Assembly (NCBI GenBank): GCA_020226215.1
Contig: CM035233.1
Span: forward strand, 15,395,701-15,459,700
Source: Sindora glabra
Lineage: Eukaryota > Streptophyta > Magnoliopsida > Fabales > Fabaceae
DNA: 64,000 bases
Reading direction: 5' to 3'
The position numbers and the translations under genes were made by a program. Position 1 is the first letter of the stretch, and every line of letters begins with the position of its first letter. The notes beneath the pieces were generated by a model. It was not told where the DNA came from, searched no databases, and was given only the letters and a program-made list of their open reading frames with translations. Below are positions 38,649-52,849 of the stretch, one piece after another.

Positions 38649-40150
38649 GATAATGTGAGCAGCATAAAAATACCTAACTAATATTAATTTACAAGCCAAT
38701 TGTTTTTACAAGCTTTTAAAACATTTCTAAATCTTTACTACTTAACTTTGCTAAAGATAAAGCTGCACGTGCTATTGAAAATTTAAATATAATTCACATA
38801 TTGAAAAAGATTTATACAAGAATGCTAAAGTTTTTCAAGAACAAATATTTACATACAACGTTGTAAGTATAGAAACTCCTCATTCGATCCATCCTATTTC
38901 CATTTGGGATCTTCCTCAAGGTAATATTCAATATGTGAGGAAGATAGAAGATCTGATATATTAACAAAACTAAAATTATTGATAATGCCCTCTTGTGAAT
39001 GGTTGGGTAAAACAAGATTAATAACCAAAGGATTTGACTTAAAATTTAATTTTTTGAGTCCTACAGAATAATCAATACAAGGTCTCATCACTATCATCTA
39101 GAATCTATAATGGAATATAACCTAGAAGGATCACTAAAATTAAATAATTAATATATTTAATTATTTGCTAGTTAATTATATATATACTTATAAGATCCCC
39201 AAATTAGTTCAAGGCCTTATCTATATTGCTATTTGATAATGCTAACTAAGAAAAAAATTTTTGATGGATATATGAAAACACAAAAATGACCTAATCATTG
39301 GATCCATGCATGTGGCTCAACATAGTTAGATAATGAGAGTTAGTTTTTAGAAATACTAAAGTCTAGAAAATTCTCTCTAGCAATTATCTAAAAATCAAAG
39401 ATATTATTTGAATAAAATCATAACAAGAATTTGAAAGAGATGATATTTGATTTTTAAATATTTATTTGAGATATATTCCAAATTTGAAATATCTAATAAA
39501 TAAGTTTGAAATAAATTAAATATATTTCAAACATTAATTGGCAATATATTTTCAAATAAAAAATATCCAAGTAGAAATATTTGAAATTTGAAAATTGGAA
39601 ATCTTAATAATGCATTATAGCCTTAATGAGTATTATTAGTCTTAATGAAGAATTATAAGCCTTAATGAGAATTATTGGCTTTAATTAGCCACCACGAGTT
39701 GTAATAAGGTATTATTGAGGTCTAATGAGACATCATAAACCTTTATTGACATTAGTGACCATAAGGAGACATTATTGAGGCTTTAAGGGACATCATGATG
39801 CTTTATGAGAGCGAGAGAAAATTAGGAATATCTCTTATCTCAATCCTCTTCTATAAATAGGATTCTATGACTCTAGTTTTTATGAGTGAGTTTTAGATCT
39901 ACTAAAACTCTATCTACCTTCAAATTTTTACTGGTGTCTATGTTTGAATTTATTAGTTTGTCCGATGTAATACTCAAGGGCCAACACAAGGTATTCTTAA
40001 CATAATATTTCATTTTGAAGATCTTGTGATCCTATTTATTTCAACGACGTGGTATTTTTGAAAAATTGGTTAAAGGTTTTAAAAGAATAATTTTTTTAAA
40101 ATTTGTTCTATAACCAAATCAATTTTTAAAATTGTTTTTACAAATGGCAA
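38649..40150. repeat. Repeat sequence between two PME pseudogenes, possibly LTR-derived
   Basis: Homology to PME ends at about 38650 and resumes at about 40150. Between 39590 and 39800 there is a degenerate short tandem repeat around CTTAATGAG and ATTATT or CATCAT. CTATAAATAGG (about 39850) is followed by a region with an LTR-like look (CTCAAGGGCCAACACAAGG). Boundaries and terminal repeats were not found. Confidence 0.35.
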
Positions 40151-40564
40151 CCAGTATTTTCTATACATCAAAATAATGAGTGAAATTATAATTTTTTATA
40201 GTTTTTTTTACCTCCTTTGTTTTCTTATCTATTTACTTTTCATACTCTTTATCATCAACAATAGAAGGTAAACTTTTCGAAGTTTTTGTCCCGGTCCTTA
40301 CAATAGTTAGCAAATAGAAAGACTAAACTCTTGACCTTCTAACAAAAATTGCCTCTTCTACACTCCACTGTTCAACTTCAACAAATCTTAGCTTCTAAAT
40401 AGAGGTTGTCAAAACAAGTCACGAAGAACTCTTCAAATTTCACTAACTTAAAATTTTCTTTTTCCATTTTTGTATGATAAATTGCATTGTTTTGGTCACC
40501 CAATTTACCAATTCCACTAAAGGAATCAAGATCCCAAAAAAATTAAAAAAATATTAAAAAATAC
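40150..40564 (+). promoter_or_regulatory. Degenerate promoter of the forward PME pseudogene
   Basis: It aligns with the PME-2 upstream region from the ACATC(A/C)AAATAATGAGTGAAA motif onward. The TATA position reads GATAAATTG instead of TATAAATAG, so the core promoter is damaged. Confidence 0.65.
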
Positions 40565-42850
40565 ATGTTTGGAAAAATGACAATCTTGGTGTCATCGATT
40601 CAAATGGCATTTACGGCGGTTCTTCCCACCGTCATTGTCGTTTTCTCCCATGTCTTGATGCCGGTTCCAACTGCCAAGTCCTAATTGTCTTCATGGTTTA
40701 AGAACAACTTTAGCCATATAATGAACGAAAAAACGTGTTGGATCCTGCACTTGCGGCTGTAGAAGCTAATATTAAGATTGTGAAGTTAATGAAAAATGAG
40801 GCTGAGAATTTTAAAACCATTAGAGATGGCATCAAGAGTATTCCAAATGGGAACAAAAACCTTTTGTAATATTATATAGGGCACTAGGTGTCATGCTAAC
40901 CATGACCTATGGTGACACTGATCATCAATATGGCATTGTTGATAGTGTTCCCTTGATTGTTGAATCTGATTACTTTGTTGCTGCTAATATCATTATATCG
41001 ATATGTATAATAATAGCATTTGTATTACAAAATTATAAAAAATTACAATTACAGAGATTATTAGGAACTATTCTTTTTAATGTAATTTTTATCTAAACTC
41101 TCGGCGCTAAACCATGAACATACAAGTGGTAAACACTCGAATTATACTTATATAAGTACTTGAAAATTTTACCTAATTTTATTTAGGTTTAAAGTTAAAA
41201 TTGTAAAGTTACAATTTTTTATATAAAATCTTGTAACCTTTTCATAAAAAATTGTGTATGAATTTTGCTTGCAATAATTATACAAAAAATTCCAATCCAA
41301 TCATTTATTAAAATTACATAAAAAAATTTTAAAAGTTTTTCTATTTCAATAGAGAAAATTGCAAAAAATATAAAAAAAATTAAATCATTTAATTATGAAA
41401 ATGAAAAATAATAAACAGAATTGATTTAACTATTTTGAATGTATGTTGTTTTATTAAAATTGCTTAAATACCTATAATTACTATGCTACTTTATAAAAAA
41501 TAAGAATTTTTTTGTTTAATTAAGGGAGTGGAGTTAACACGTGGGAGCTAAGAATTCCTTCTTTGAAATGTTCTATAATTCTATCCCAAAAAAAATTGTT
41601 CTATACTTAATCTCTATGGGTGATTAATCATTAACATTTGATTTATTTAAGGTCAACTAAAATGTCATACATCTTATATATAGGTCTTGTTTGGTAATTA
41701 ACTGATAATTATAGTGATTAATTAATTCAATTAATTGTTAGTTAATAATTATTTATTTTAATTAATTTGATCAGTTGATTGCACTAGTTATTTGAATAAA
41801 AATATTTAATAAAATTAATTATTTATATGTAAAATGATAAATAAGGGTATAATTATATTTTTAAATTATTTAAGTCTTTTTATTTTAATATTTTAGATTA
41901 TATATATTATTTAATAAATTAAAAATTTTTTAAATTGATATATCATTATAATTTATTATAAATTAATATTTCTTTAAAATTAAACTAATATAATTTTTAT
42001 AGTAAATAAATTTATAAATAATAAATTAATAATTATAATTATTTAATTTTTATGCAAAAATAAATAAAAAATATGTGTGTTAAATTTTAAAGATAAACAG
42101 ATTTTTTTGAGATTGTAAATTTCAAAAAATGAATTTTAAAATAAAAATAATATTTTACCTTTTAAAAAATAAAAAAAAATTAAAAAAAAAGGAAGAGAGG
42201 GCCTAAATCCCAAATCAAAGACGTAGGTTCCATTGTCCCTATTTCTTTCTACTTGTTAACAATACCAATAATGACTCAAAAGAAACAACAGACCGCGAGG
42301 CCAAATTAGTTGAAGCAAAATGATGATTGAGGCCTAAAAGCTGTTGTAATTCAATCATTTTGCATATTTATTATACATCAAATAAAGTAAAATGGTACTA
42401 CTGGCAACGTTTTTATTTTTGATTGATTGAGAACTAAAAGTTGTTTGAAATAGTTATTCATTAAACAAGTAAATCAACTGATCCTACAAGTCAACTAGCT
42501 AAATTTAGTTAAATTAGTTAAAAGTTATTTGATAAACTATTTGTCAAACATCTCAATAATTGATCAATTCCCATTCATTTTATATTATTGTTTTCAAAAA
42601 AATAAAAATGGATTTTGGTTATGAATTTAGTGAATAATGTGTATAATTCAACACCAATGCTAGAGGAGAAGAGGCCAGGAGCTCCGGTGGTGGCATTGAG
42701 GATTTCTAATGACAAAGTGGCGTTCTATGTTGTCACAATAAATGGATTTCAGGACAACATGTGTGATAATAAAGAAAAGCATTTCTTTAAAAACTACACC
42801 ATTAAAGATACTGTTGATTTCATTTTGGAAGTGGAAAATCTATGTATTTG
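40565..42850 (+). pseudogene. Forward PME pseudogene, exons 1 and 2 only
   Basis: Exon 1 (40565-41000) keeps the start and a signal-like N-terminus, then TAA at the AEKSQ position (CAA to TAA) and a frameshift. About 60 bases containing signature GxYxE are deleted between two ACAAA motifs. Its donor is AT instead of GT. Exon 2 (42645-42850) has acceptor AT instead of AG, QAVALR changed to PVVALR, GFQDN retained, a one-base deletion in the DFIFG codons, and a GC donor. No exon 3 or 4 is found downstream; intron 2 is recognisable only to about 45480. The gene is dead and 3' truncated. Confidence 0.95.
41683..42554. mobile_element. hAT-like non-autonomous element in pseudogene intron 1
   Basis: About 870 bases interrupt an intron that is otherwise collinear with PME-2 intron 1. 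The ends are AGGTCTTGTTTGGTAA and, inverted, GAGATGTTTGACAA, resembling hAT or MITE termini. Subterminal TTAACTGAT and AGTTGACT motifs add further inverted similarity. No 8 bp target duplication could be defined. Confidence 0.6.
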
Positions 42851-42873
42851 GCAAGCTATATTTATTTATTATT

Positions 42874-45403
42874 GAAAAAAATACAAATTATCCCATCAAT
42901 TATGGGATGATTGGATTTTACTCTCATAAGCTATGAAAATAGATAAATTATTCCTTGAAACTATACAAAACTTGAATTCTACCACATTTTCACTCTCATT
43001 AACTTTGAAAACTTGCAAATCAAACTTAATTATATAAAACTTGTAATTAACACCCATTATCTACTTAATTAATTTTTTTATTAAATTACATGATTTTTAA
43101 AAAGTTTTTAAGCATGAATTGTTACATTATTGCATATTAGATTAGCACATCATTTTTTGTGCGTAATTGTTATGTTATGTAATTAATAAAAATTAAATTA
43201 AACATATAAATACTCAAAAATGATTTACAAAATTATATACAAAAATAGTGTAATGAATTAATACACAATAATATTAAAATTTATGTTTATTAGTACTACT
43301 TAATATTAACTATCACTATTCAATTTGTTTTCCTTTTTTTTTAATTAATTACTTATTTTATGAAATATAAGATGAAAATATTAAGTGAAGAAGTAAAATA
43401 AATATAAATGCTATGCTGCATAAATAAAAGGCTTATCATAATGACCATGGAGGTAATAAACAATAATTTCTATTTTACCCAAGCTTTTTTAATTTATTTT
43501 ATCTAAAATTTGATAATTATATGGTTTATAAGTTATCTTTATTTTATTTTATTTTAAACTTACAATTCATTTAGACGAATACATCTATTTTTAGAAAGAA
43601 ATTATGTTAGTTAATAAGTTTACTTTAATCACTAGACTTTTCTTTATAAATTTGTTACAATTTTAAAATTTTCATATATAATCTTTTATCTTAAAAAATT
43701 TTAATTTTCTTGTATTATTAATAAAATTAATTTATAAATTAATTTTATTTTTTACTTCTTTTTGTAATGCATTAAAATTGGTCTGTATTTGAATTCAAAG
43801 CTTATATTTGGGTTTAAGGTTTAAAAAAATTACTTTAATTTATCTTCTTTATAATTTTAATATTAATTAATACTTATCATTAACTTATTTAATTATTTTA
43901 TAAAATTTTGTAATTTTTTTATTGACTTTTTAAGCATGCATTACAATTTATTGTGAATTAATTTATTAGGTCATTTATTGCCCATAATTTTATAACTTAT
44001 TTTCAAGTACTTAATTACAATTCTATATGTTTAATTTAATTTGAATTAATTTATATAAAAAAATTTATGTTAATTTAATTTCTATTAAAATTATATTAGA
44101 AAAATGATGTGATGATCCAATATAACATAATTGGCAATATAAATTTACGCACATCATAATATTGAATTATCACATTTTTTGCCCATAATTTTGATAGGAT
44201 TTAAATTAATATAATTTTTATATTATATAATTAGTAGAAATTAAATTAAATATATAGAATTTTAATTAAATATTCATAAATAAGTTATAAAATTAGGGGA
44301 AAAAATAATTAACACATAATAATATTATAATTCACATTAAAAAATTACATAATTTTATAAAATGATTAATTAATTCAATGATAAGTGTTAATTATAACTA
44401 AAATAGTAAAAAAGATGATAAATTAAAGTAATTTTTTTAAACCCTAAACCAAAGATGAACTTAAAATTTGAACACAAGCCAATTTCAATGTATAGTGACA
44501 AATAAAATTATTTTATAATTTAAATATTTTTAATAATAAAAGTAAACTAGAAAAAAAAGTAATCTAGCAAATAAAGTAAATTTACTAATTAATATAATCT
44601 CTTTCTAAAAATAAATTAGTCTAGGTATTACAATAAATTACAAAATTTAAAGGAATAAAATAAAAATAACTCATAAATTGTATAATTGTCAAATTTTAAA
44701 TATATAAAATTGTAAAATAATTCTTGGGGAAAAATAAAAATTATTGTTTATTACCACTATGAATTTTGTAGTGTTGAAATTAACTTGAATATGGTTATAT
44801 GAAATGGAAATTATAGTTTTCTTTTATATAGTGCTCCATGAAATGATTGACTAATTCCCCCCTCCAAAAAAAGAGTGACAATTAATCTTTAGCAGCATAA
44901 GTAAACATAAATTATAAATTATTATGTGCTAATTTATTATGTTATTTTTTACACATAATTTCACATCTTATTCTCAAGTATTTAATTAAAATTTTATATA
45001 TTTAATTTAATTTCTATTAATTATATAACATAAAAATTATACACAAAAAATGATATGATAATCTAACATATACTAATATTATAATTCATGCTTAAATTTT
45101 TTTTAAGAAATTATGTAAATTAATAAAAGGATTAATTAAGTAGATAATGAGTATTAATTGTAAGTTTTAAATTATTAAGGATTTGATTTGCAAGTTTTCA
45201 AAGTTAGTGTGAGTAAGATGTAACCATTCCATAGTTGGTGGGAGTAATATACAATTTTCCCCTAGATTTTCTATTAATTTAATAATGATGAAAGTAGAAT
45301 CCAAGTTTTATATATTTTTGTAGACTAATTTGCTTATTTCCATAATTCACAAGGGTAAAATCTAACTAACCTATAATTAGAGGGAGTAATTTGCACTTTT
45401 TTG
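42874..45403. mobile_element. 2.5 kb imperfect palindrome inserted in pseudogene intron 2
   Basis: The left half (42874 to about 44100) and right half (about 44140 to 45403) are inverted complements along nearly their whole length. The outer ends are AAAAAATACAAATTA and AAAAAAGTGCAAATTA. Matches include ACTTTGAAAACTTGCAAATC, ATTATCTACTTAATTAAT, GGTAATAAACAATAATTT and TTTAAAAAAATTACTTTAAT. It starts 23 bases after the exon 2 donor. PME intron 2 sequence resumes after it (TTTATTTCATTTAAGTAG). It has no coding sequence and is best described as a foldback or very-long-TIR DNA element. Confidence 0.85.
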
Positions 45404-45480
45404 TTTATTTCATTTAAGTAGTTTCAAAAGTACTATCCCCCTCAAAATATTTTATTTGGTCTCTTATTTCTTCATTTTAT
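45404..45480 (+). other. Residual PME intron 2 after the palindrome
   Basis: The order TTTATTT, AGTTTCAAAAGTA, CTCAAAATATTT and TCTTATTTCTTCATTTTA parallels PME-1 intron 2 (about 2950-3025). It is the last PME-related sequence of this pseudogene. Confidence 0.6.
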
Positions 45481-45779
45481 ATATTCGAATAAGTGTTATA
45501 CTCATAATTTTTATAAATATGTTTGCAATTGCATGCTTATTATAAAATGCATTAGTGCATATTTTAGATTAAGTAAGTCTAATTTAATTTTTTATATTTG
45601 TTGATGGTTGAGTGAGAAGTTAAAAAACAAGTGTTGCAATTGAATGCATATTGTTAGTGTTGCACCATAGATTTTTCTTTAATATATTGGTACATGAAGA
45701 AATAAGGAATGATAAAAATTTACATGCAATTTTGGATGATAAAGTTTTCAATTTTTATGTATATATTAGATAAAAACAT

Positions 45780-48700
45780 CCATTATCATAGAATAGCTTT
45801 GTGATGTCAAGCATTAAGGGATTACATATCGAAAAGTAACCGATGTGTAATTGACTATCATAGTATATGTGTTTTCGACATTGGTATGTAAACTCTTGTA
45901 AAATAGAAAAAAAATTTAGTTTTTATTCCAAGAAAACCAACATCATTTATATTTTTACAATATTGTTAAATAATATTAAACATCATTTACTTTCTAAAAA
46001 TTGATGTTTAATAAGCAAAATATTATGTCAATTTGTTTAAATAAATAGCATTGTATGTCCACCAATCCACTAACCTAAACCTTGACCCCTAATTTCTCAC
46101 TCCTTTGTTCTAAATCCTAACCCCATTGTCGTGTTCATTACTCTCGTCATCCCTTCCAATTCTTTACTCTCTGATTCGAAACTTTAGCTATATCCTTATG
46201 TTTCTCACACCTTCAATCTTTTTATTTCCCTCGTATTCTTAACAAGATATAGAAAGCCAACATTTTCTATTACAATATCACAATCAGAGATAAGTGCTTT
46301 GTTAAATTTATATTGCTACCTATAGCTCAATATACAAAATTTATGCTCCTCATAAAAGCCTTTTGAATATAATACTTGCAGAAGCAATGAACATTTATGA
46401 AAAATCCGTACATTACTTATTTTTACATGAAAACATAGGCAATAGCACGATAAAATGCCAAAATAAATGAATAAGATTAAATTTCTTATCTATGCGAACT
46501 TATAAATATTACATCAAAATAATAGGTAATAAAATAAGATGGACTAGAAAAACTAGAAACTAAATTACAAATACCAAAAATTAAATTGTAAAAACAAATA
46601 TAAGAGGAAAAAATCCTCATAATTATATCTTGTACTTTTCTAGTGAACTCTAAAACTCATATATATAACCATAGGTTAATTGAACTTTAGTTCTACAAAA
46701 TAATTGTAAGCAAAAAAATACAAAATCAAATAGTATCATCATATGTTTGGAAGGAAAGCATATCTTATTAGGCAGAGAATTATTTTAAGGTTGGAAAAGC
46801 TTCTAGATGAAATTTGCAAATGGCATCATGCTACATTCCTTTTATTTTAAACCCATGCCATGCTTTAACCTTTTGATTTTCAATTTGCACTTATGGCCTA
46901 AGTTTCCATATTGATTTTTTTTTCTAATGAATATATGTATAAATTTAATATCAAACATTGGTTTTAAGAAAACACCATTATTTCTAATACAGTAAATTTA
47001 TCCTATTCAATAATGTTTAACATTAGTTACTAGGCAAAAACTAATATATGCATGTCTTTTAATAAAAAAAAAAGAGTTTTCCTTTTTTTAGGAAACTTTT
47101 TTTAAAACCATTCCATAATAATCTTATAACCTTTCGAGAATGGCTAGATATAACAAATATATGTATATTATATTAAAATTGATTTATTTGCACATACCAT
47201 ATGCATTAGAATTTAACATTTCTATTTTATATCATACACACATATCAATCAAGAATTTGAAAAGATAACTTATATATATAGGCAATAATATTATATATCT
47301 TAATTTAAAATCCTATAAAGAACATTAAAAGAAAATTTATTTTGTAATACTCCAAAAATACCAAGAAATTTCGAGAAGGAATTTTGACAAGAAATCTCTT
47401 GAACAAAAACTAGATAAGATAATCAAGTGAAATTTAAGTAAATTGTAAAGATAGATTGGAAGTACGTCAAGCTAGAATTTTTGTAGAAATTATATTAGAT
47501 ACTAGTATAGATCAAAATATAATTACAAATCCAATATTAAGTTTAGAAAAATTATATGAAGATCCAATAGAAAATTAAGGGCTTGGATAGCTCAAAAATG
47601 GTCCAAGTAGCCCAAAAACTTAGAGGTTAGGCTTGAATTTGAAATAAATTATCTTGATTAATTTGGCCTAAGTGAGCTCAACTATTTTAGGCCCAAATTT
47701 GATTTTAAAAAAATATAAAGCCTAAGTAGAGCCTAATCTTATTGAAAACTTGTGATAATTAGGTAAAAAATTGGAAAACTAATGGTATTTGTTAGTAAAT
47801 TTTTCTAGACACTAGTTGGAGGATTTTATTGGATTTGAGAAGAAAATCTTCTAATTGGCCTAGAAAAACTGTGTATCCATGTGCCTTACCATTAAAATTT
47901 TTACAAAAAAATTAATAAAAAGGAAGCTTTAGTTATGATTTATATAAAGCATTTTAGGTTTTTTTTGTACAAAAATTTATGTTCATTTCCCAGCTCAAAA
48001 CTATGAATTTTTAATGTTTCTCTACTAGGATTTTCAACCCTCTAATAAATTCCAAGAGGTTTTCTAACTAGTTTCATCAAATTCTTATAAGGTAACCTAG
48101 GCTTTTTCCTTCATTTCTTTCAAGTTTTATGAAAATCTTCTTTTCAAAATCCCTAAAACTTGGTTTGTTTTACCAAAATTGCTACTTTGAAGGTATTTAA
48201 AAGGTTAAAAAATCAAGAATTTGAAAAAAGTGGCAATTATCCCTTGCTCTCTTGAGTTTTCCCATGAAAAATGAAAAATATGATAGTGTATGTTATTATA
48301 GGTGCTTATTAAGTTATGATGCTATATTGTTTAATTTTGGCATTATATAAATATTGATATAATAATATGATATTAGTATTTTAGTGTCAAGATTAATAGC
48401 AAAAGATTCATCAAGTTTTTCCCTAAAAGATGACAATAGGAATTATGTCAATTTGGGAACAAAAATATTAAATAGGTCAATAGCATGATTTTTGTTGCAC
48501 TTTGGAATCAAGGATTAGAAGTTGTTAAAATTCAATTTTTTGATATCTTAATGGTACAAATAATGTTAGAATAGATATGGAGAGAATTAAGAATTTTTTG
48601 GAAAATATCATAATTATAAAATGTGAATTTGTGTGGAGTTTAGTTATAAGAAGTTGAGAATAGAATTCTAAACTCCGTGTATTAAAGTTTAGTGCTATTT

Positions 48701-51700
48701 ATGCTATAATTCGAATGAAAAAAATTAATGTAATTGATGTTCTTAGATTACTTGTATAGAAATTTTGTGGTAATTGGAATCGATTTGTTTGCCAAGAAGG
48801 CCTTTTTTCTACAATAACTTCAATATTGCCCGGAATTGGCAATTTTGAGATTCAAGTTCTATAAGAATAGTACCCATGCATGATTTTTATGAAATAATTG
48901 AAGTTTTTTATCATTTAACATGATTTTAATATTGTATCAAAATTAGATGATAATTAGACGTGATTTAGATATTAAAAAAAGGCTTCTATTTCAAGTACTT
49001 GCATGTTGTCCTATTTTGAAATTCCTTGTTTTGTTACTGTGTGAATAGTGCTCAAGAGTTAGAAAATTACAAGAAAATTAATTTTTGATGCTATTTAACA
49101 TATTAAAAGTATTAGATAAAATTTTAATAAGAATTTAAATTGATTTGAAAGCCTAAAGGGTACTAAACTTTGGGAGTATTCATACTTCCTAGCATGATTA
49201 GTGTTTATTATTTCATATTAAAAAATATTGCTAGTAATTAGAATTTATGTTGCACGGGTGATGCTTGTGTCATACATTTGCTAGCCATTCAAAAGAATTA
49301 AGTATTATCATTATCTTGAACAAATAAATTGTATGTTATCCTTAAATATAATGTCATGTGAGGATGAAATATGAACATGTATGAGAATGGAAAAAATTTT
49401 ATGGCATAGTTAGTACTTTGACTATACTCTATAAAATGAAATGAAGGAAATGAGTAATTAATATTTTAGCTAGCATCATTATATTACTCACTTTGAATCT
49501 AATTTGTAAGGGGAAATATACATCTTTCGCAAAGTAGGAAAGGAATGGTAAGAGTTAAAGTAATAAGATTGGTGGTCATATGCCTAGAGTAGCAGGGGAT
49601 AAGGTTGGATTGAAGATATAAAGAGAAATCTGTATACCAACTATTGCTATTCTCTTTAGCAAATTATGTAAACATGATACATAAGAGCTTTAATTGATTA
49701 GTATTTTATATAGGTATATATTTAATTTATTATGGTAAAAACTTTCTAGAAAAAAGGAGAAGAGTAGTCATTTACTGAATATTTTAATACTCACTCTCCT
49801 TTTGTTAAATTTTTATTTATAAATATGAAACATGGATCCTACAAAGAATATTGACATCTGTGCATAAACTTTCCTTTTGCTTTTGGGAACCTTCTTTACA
49901 ATATTTCCATGGTGTCCTCGTTAGAAGTTTTTTCTTTTGACAGTATTATGTAAAGGTATGTTTTTCAAAAAAAAAATTGTACACTCTTACATAAATATTA
50001 TTCAATATAAGTAACTTATATTTTGAACTTCTTCTGTGCACAAGTAAAAATTATTTTTCATAAGTGTTTATCTATATTTTTGGTAAAGTTTTAAAAATAG
50101 ATAAGTCAAGTATGTCTTAAAGGCTTGTAAAGACAGCTAACTAGTATATTAATACTAGTTAGGTATCTTTACATTGGTCACAGTATCCAAGAATTAGGTT
50201 ATAGCATATTTATTTTTAATTCAAGTCACCTTAAGTGAATTGGAAGCATTAAAAATTTCTATATTTTTTTTTTGCATTATGAAAAATGACTCTACAATTT
50301 TATTTATTTCTATATCGATACATGAACATATATAAAGAAAAAATTATTATTTACATGAATAATAGAATTTTCATTTATAATAAATATACATGGCATCTTT
50401 ATACAAATTAAAATAAGAAGTGGTTATTTTTTACTCATAATTTCTTCATATTGCTTAATTACCTTATTTGTTATAAGCTACTAATTGTCCCTCATGCAAA
50501 GACATGCTACCACTTGCTTTATATGATATTTCAAATTCAGTAATGAATGTCCTATTTGTACTATGCCAATTAGTACTATATATTGCTAAGCTATTATCTA
50601 AAATATATTAAAGTTTCATGCATTAATAAGAAATATATTGCTTCCAAACTTATGAGTTATAATAAAATTATGAAGCATCAAAACTTATCCCTTTATGAAT
50701 AATGTCTCTTATAGTGGACAAAGACATAATTCATAGAGGTATGAGTTTTGATAGTCCTTAATCTTACCATAACTCACAATTTCTAGACAATTATATTTTA
50801 CATTTATGCATGAAAAAGACTCCACAATAATAACCCTACAACGAATGGTACCAATTGGTAAATCACAAATAGAAATTGTTTTACTAAGTTTAAGATAACA
50901 TATAGAACAAATAATATGTCTCCAATCTCACATTAAAATACAATGATAGTTAAAGGCACATATGAAATGAAAAAAATCACACATCTTATTAGACATAAAA
51001 TTAATGGAATGGAACATCTTAAAAGCCCTTTTGTTGATGGAAGGAGAGCTATCTTCATAATTCATCAATTTGTTTCAAATAGGTAGGGAAAGCCATATTT
51101 ATAAGCCAAGAGTAAAATTATTAGACATTCATTATTAGTTTAAAACCAATGTCATAAGTTTACTATTGTAATGACTTAAGATGCTAGTTAAGTGTTAAAT
51201 AATATGTAAATTATTAATAAACTATCATGGTGATTAAAAAAGACTTACACAATGATCACTAAAAATAGATCGACATTGTAATTTCAAGTTAATGAATTGT
51301 TACAATTATTGAAACTAATTTACGTGATGATCATTTAAAATAATTGACATTATAAGTTCCTTCATTCATTTTGTTAATGAAGTCATGATCTTCAATTCCA
51401 TATATTTAGACTTTTCAATTTCATTTATTCAAACTTCCTTCCTTTCATTCAGTTAGACTTCTTCATAAATTCATTTATTTAAACATTTTTACTTCTTTAG
51501 TTTCATTTGTTTAATCTTCTTCATAAATTCATTTATTTAAACATCTTTAGAAACTTCTTTATAAATGATTTACATTTAAATGTTCATAGATTATGAGAAA
51601 ATGCCATCATATTTGACATCGATTAATCCCTAAAATTGATATTCTTATATTTATCACTTCCTCATTAAAAGGCCTTTGAATTTTCATATATTTTTATTAT

Positions 51701-52760
51701 GTAAACAACTAAATATAAAAAAGTTATTTTTAAAACCAATTTAACACAGAATGTTATATTTATTTTAATATATCTTCTTTTTGTTAATTTATGTAATTCA
51801 AATATCTATTATAGAATTTTAAGTAAAAATAATATATAGATGAGCAAAGAGAAACAATTCTATAAATTTAAAAAAATTTAATTATTATTATTCTATTCAT
51901 AATGAAAGTATAAATAGATGAGTAAAAAGAAACAATATCTTTGCAAACTTATATAAAATAACTACACTAAATTATCAATAAACAAAAACTATATATTTAC
52001 ATATGAATACACAGAAATAATGAAAAAATCACTATTTATCAAAATTTGATTCCTTAATACAAACTCTAGCATTGTTGCTAAAATTTCTCCATTTGGATTA
52101 CTCCATGGGAAATGAAAAAAAAATATACAAAAGGAGAATTAGATGGAAGTAGGGTGAGACATCAACAACAATTTTCATTCACTAGTTTTTCTATTCCACA
52201 TTCACTCCATTAGAAATGAAAAAATGTACAATGAAAGAGAGACAAAGGTTAAGGTTTTTCTATTATACACTTTCTCAATGAAAGTGGAGTGAGAGATTAA
52301 TAATAATATTATGTATCAAATTTATCATATTCAAAAGTATACTAGAGAGATGTTAGAAGAGTTTATATGGAAAGATAGAGTTTGAGCGAAGATTTATAGG
52401 AAACAAATAAATGTTAGTTATTAAACAAAAATAATGTTGTATGATTTTATTACTTACAATATTAAATGCTTTGTAGATGATGACTATTAAGAAGGATATT
52501 CTATATTTGTATAGTTTCCAACGAGACTTTTAAAATACTTTGTAAATGACACCTATTAACTAAAACTAACATCTTATGATTTTGCATTTTTCAATGAGAC
52601 TTTTGAAATTCATCTTAGGCAATGATTATGTATATAACCAATATTGTAAGTTTTCGAGCAATATTTAGACGTCAATTGTATTTTTATCCATTGTCCTAAA
52701 TTTTTCATATAATTTTAAAAATATTACTATATCAAAATAAATATTGATTTTGTTGTAAAC
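45780..52760. repeat. Repeat copy B (CACTA-like), interrupted by a solo LTR
   Basis: It is related to copy A (about 21950-25100). Clustered AACATCATTT, TTGATGTTTAATAA and GACATTG motifs occur at both ends. No transposase frame is visible. The copy splits at 47342/50207 around the solo LTR. Confidence 0.5.
47343..50206 (+). mobile_element. Solo LTR, 2.86 kb, Ty3/gypsy-like
   Basis: It starts TGTAATACTCC and ends GAATTAGGTTATAGCA, resembling chromovirus (Tekay/Del-type) LTR termini. The flanks are TATTT (47338-47342) and TATTT (50207-50211), a perfect 5 bp target duplication. No internal retroelement sequence or second LTR adjoins it, so it is a solo LTR from unequal recombination. The uninterrupted relative at about 22950-23010 shows the empty site. 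Confidence 0.85.
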
Positions 52761-52849
52761 CAGCATCTATCGACTAACATAAATCATTAGTTCTATATTA
52801 GTCATCCTTACAAATTATAGCATTTTATAAAGAAAGGTAAAAGTTTATG

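Noticed and set aside
38812..39097. Two overlapping minus-strand frames of 67 codons
   Set aside because: No recognised domain; they lie in repeat sequence between two pseudogenes. I could not support a retroelement protein here.
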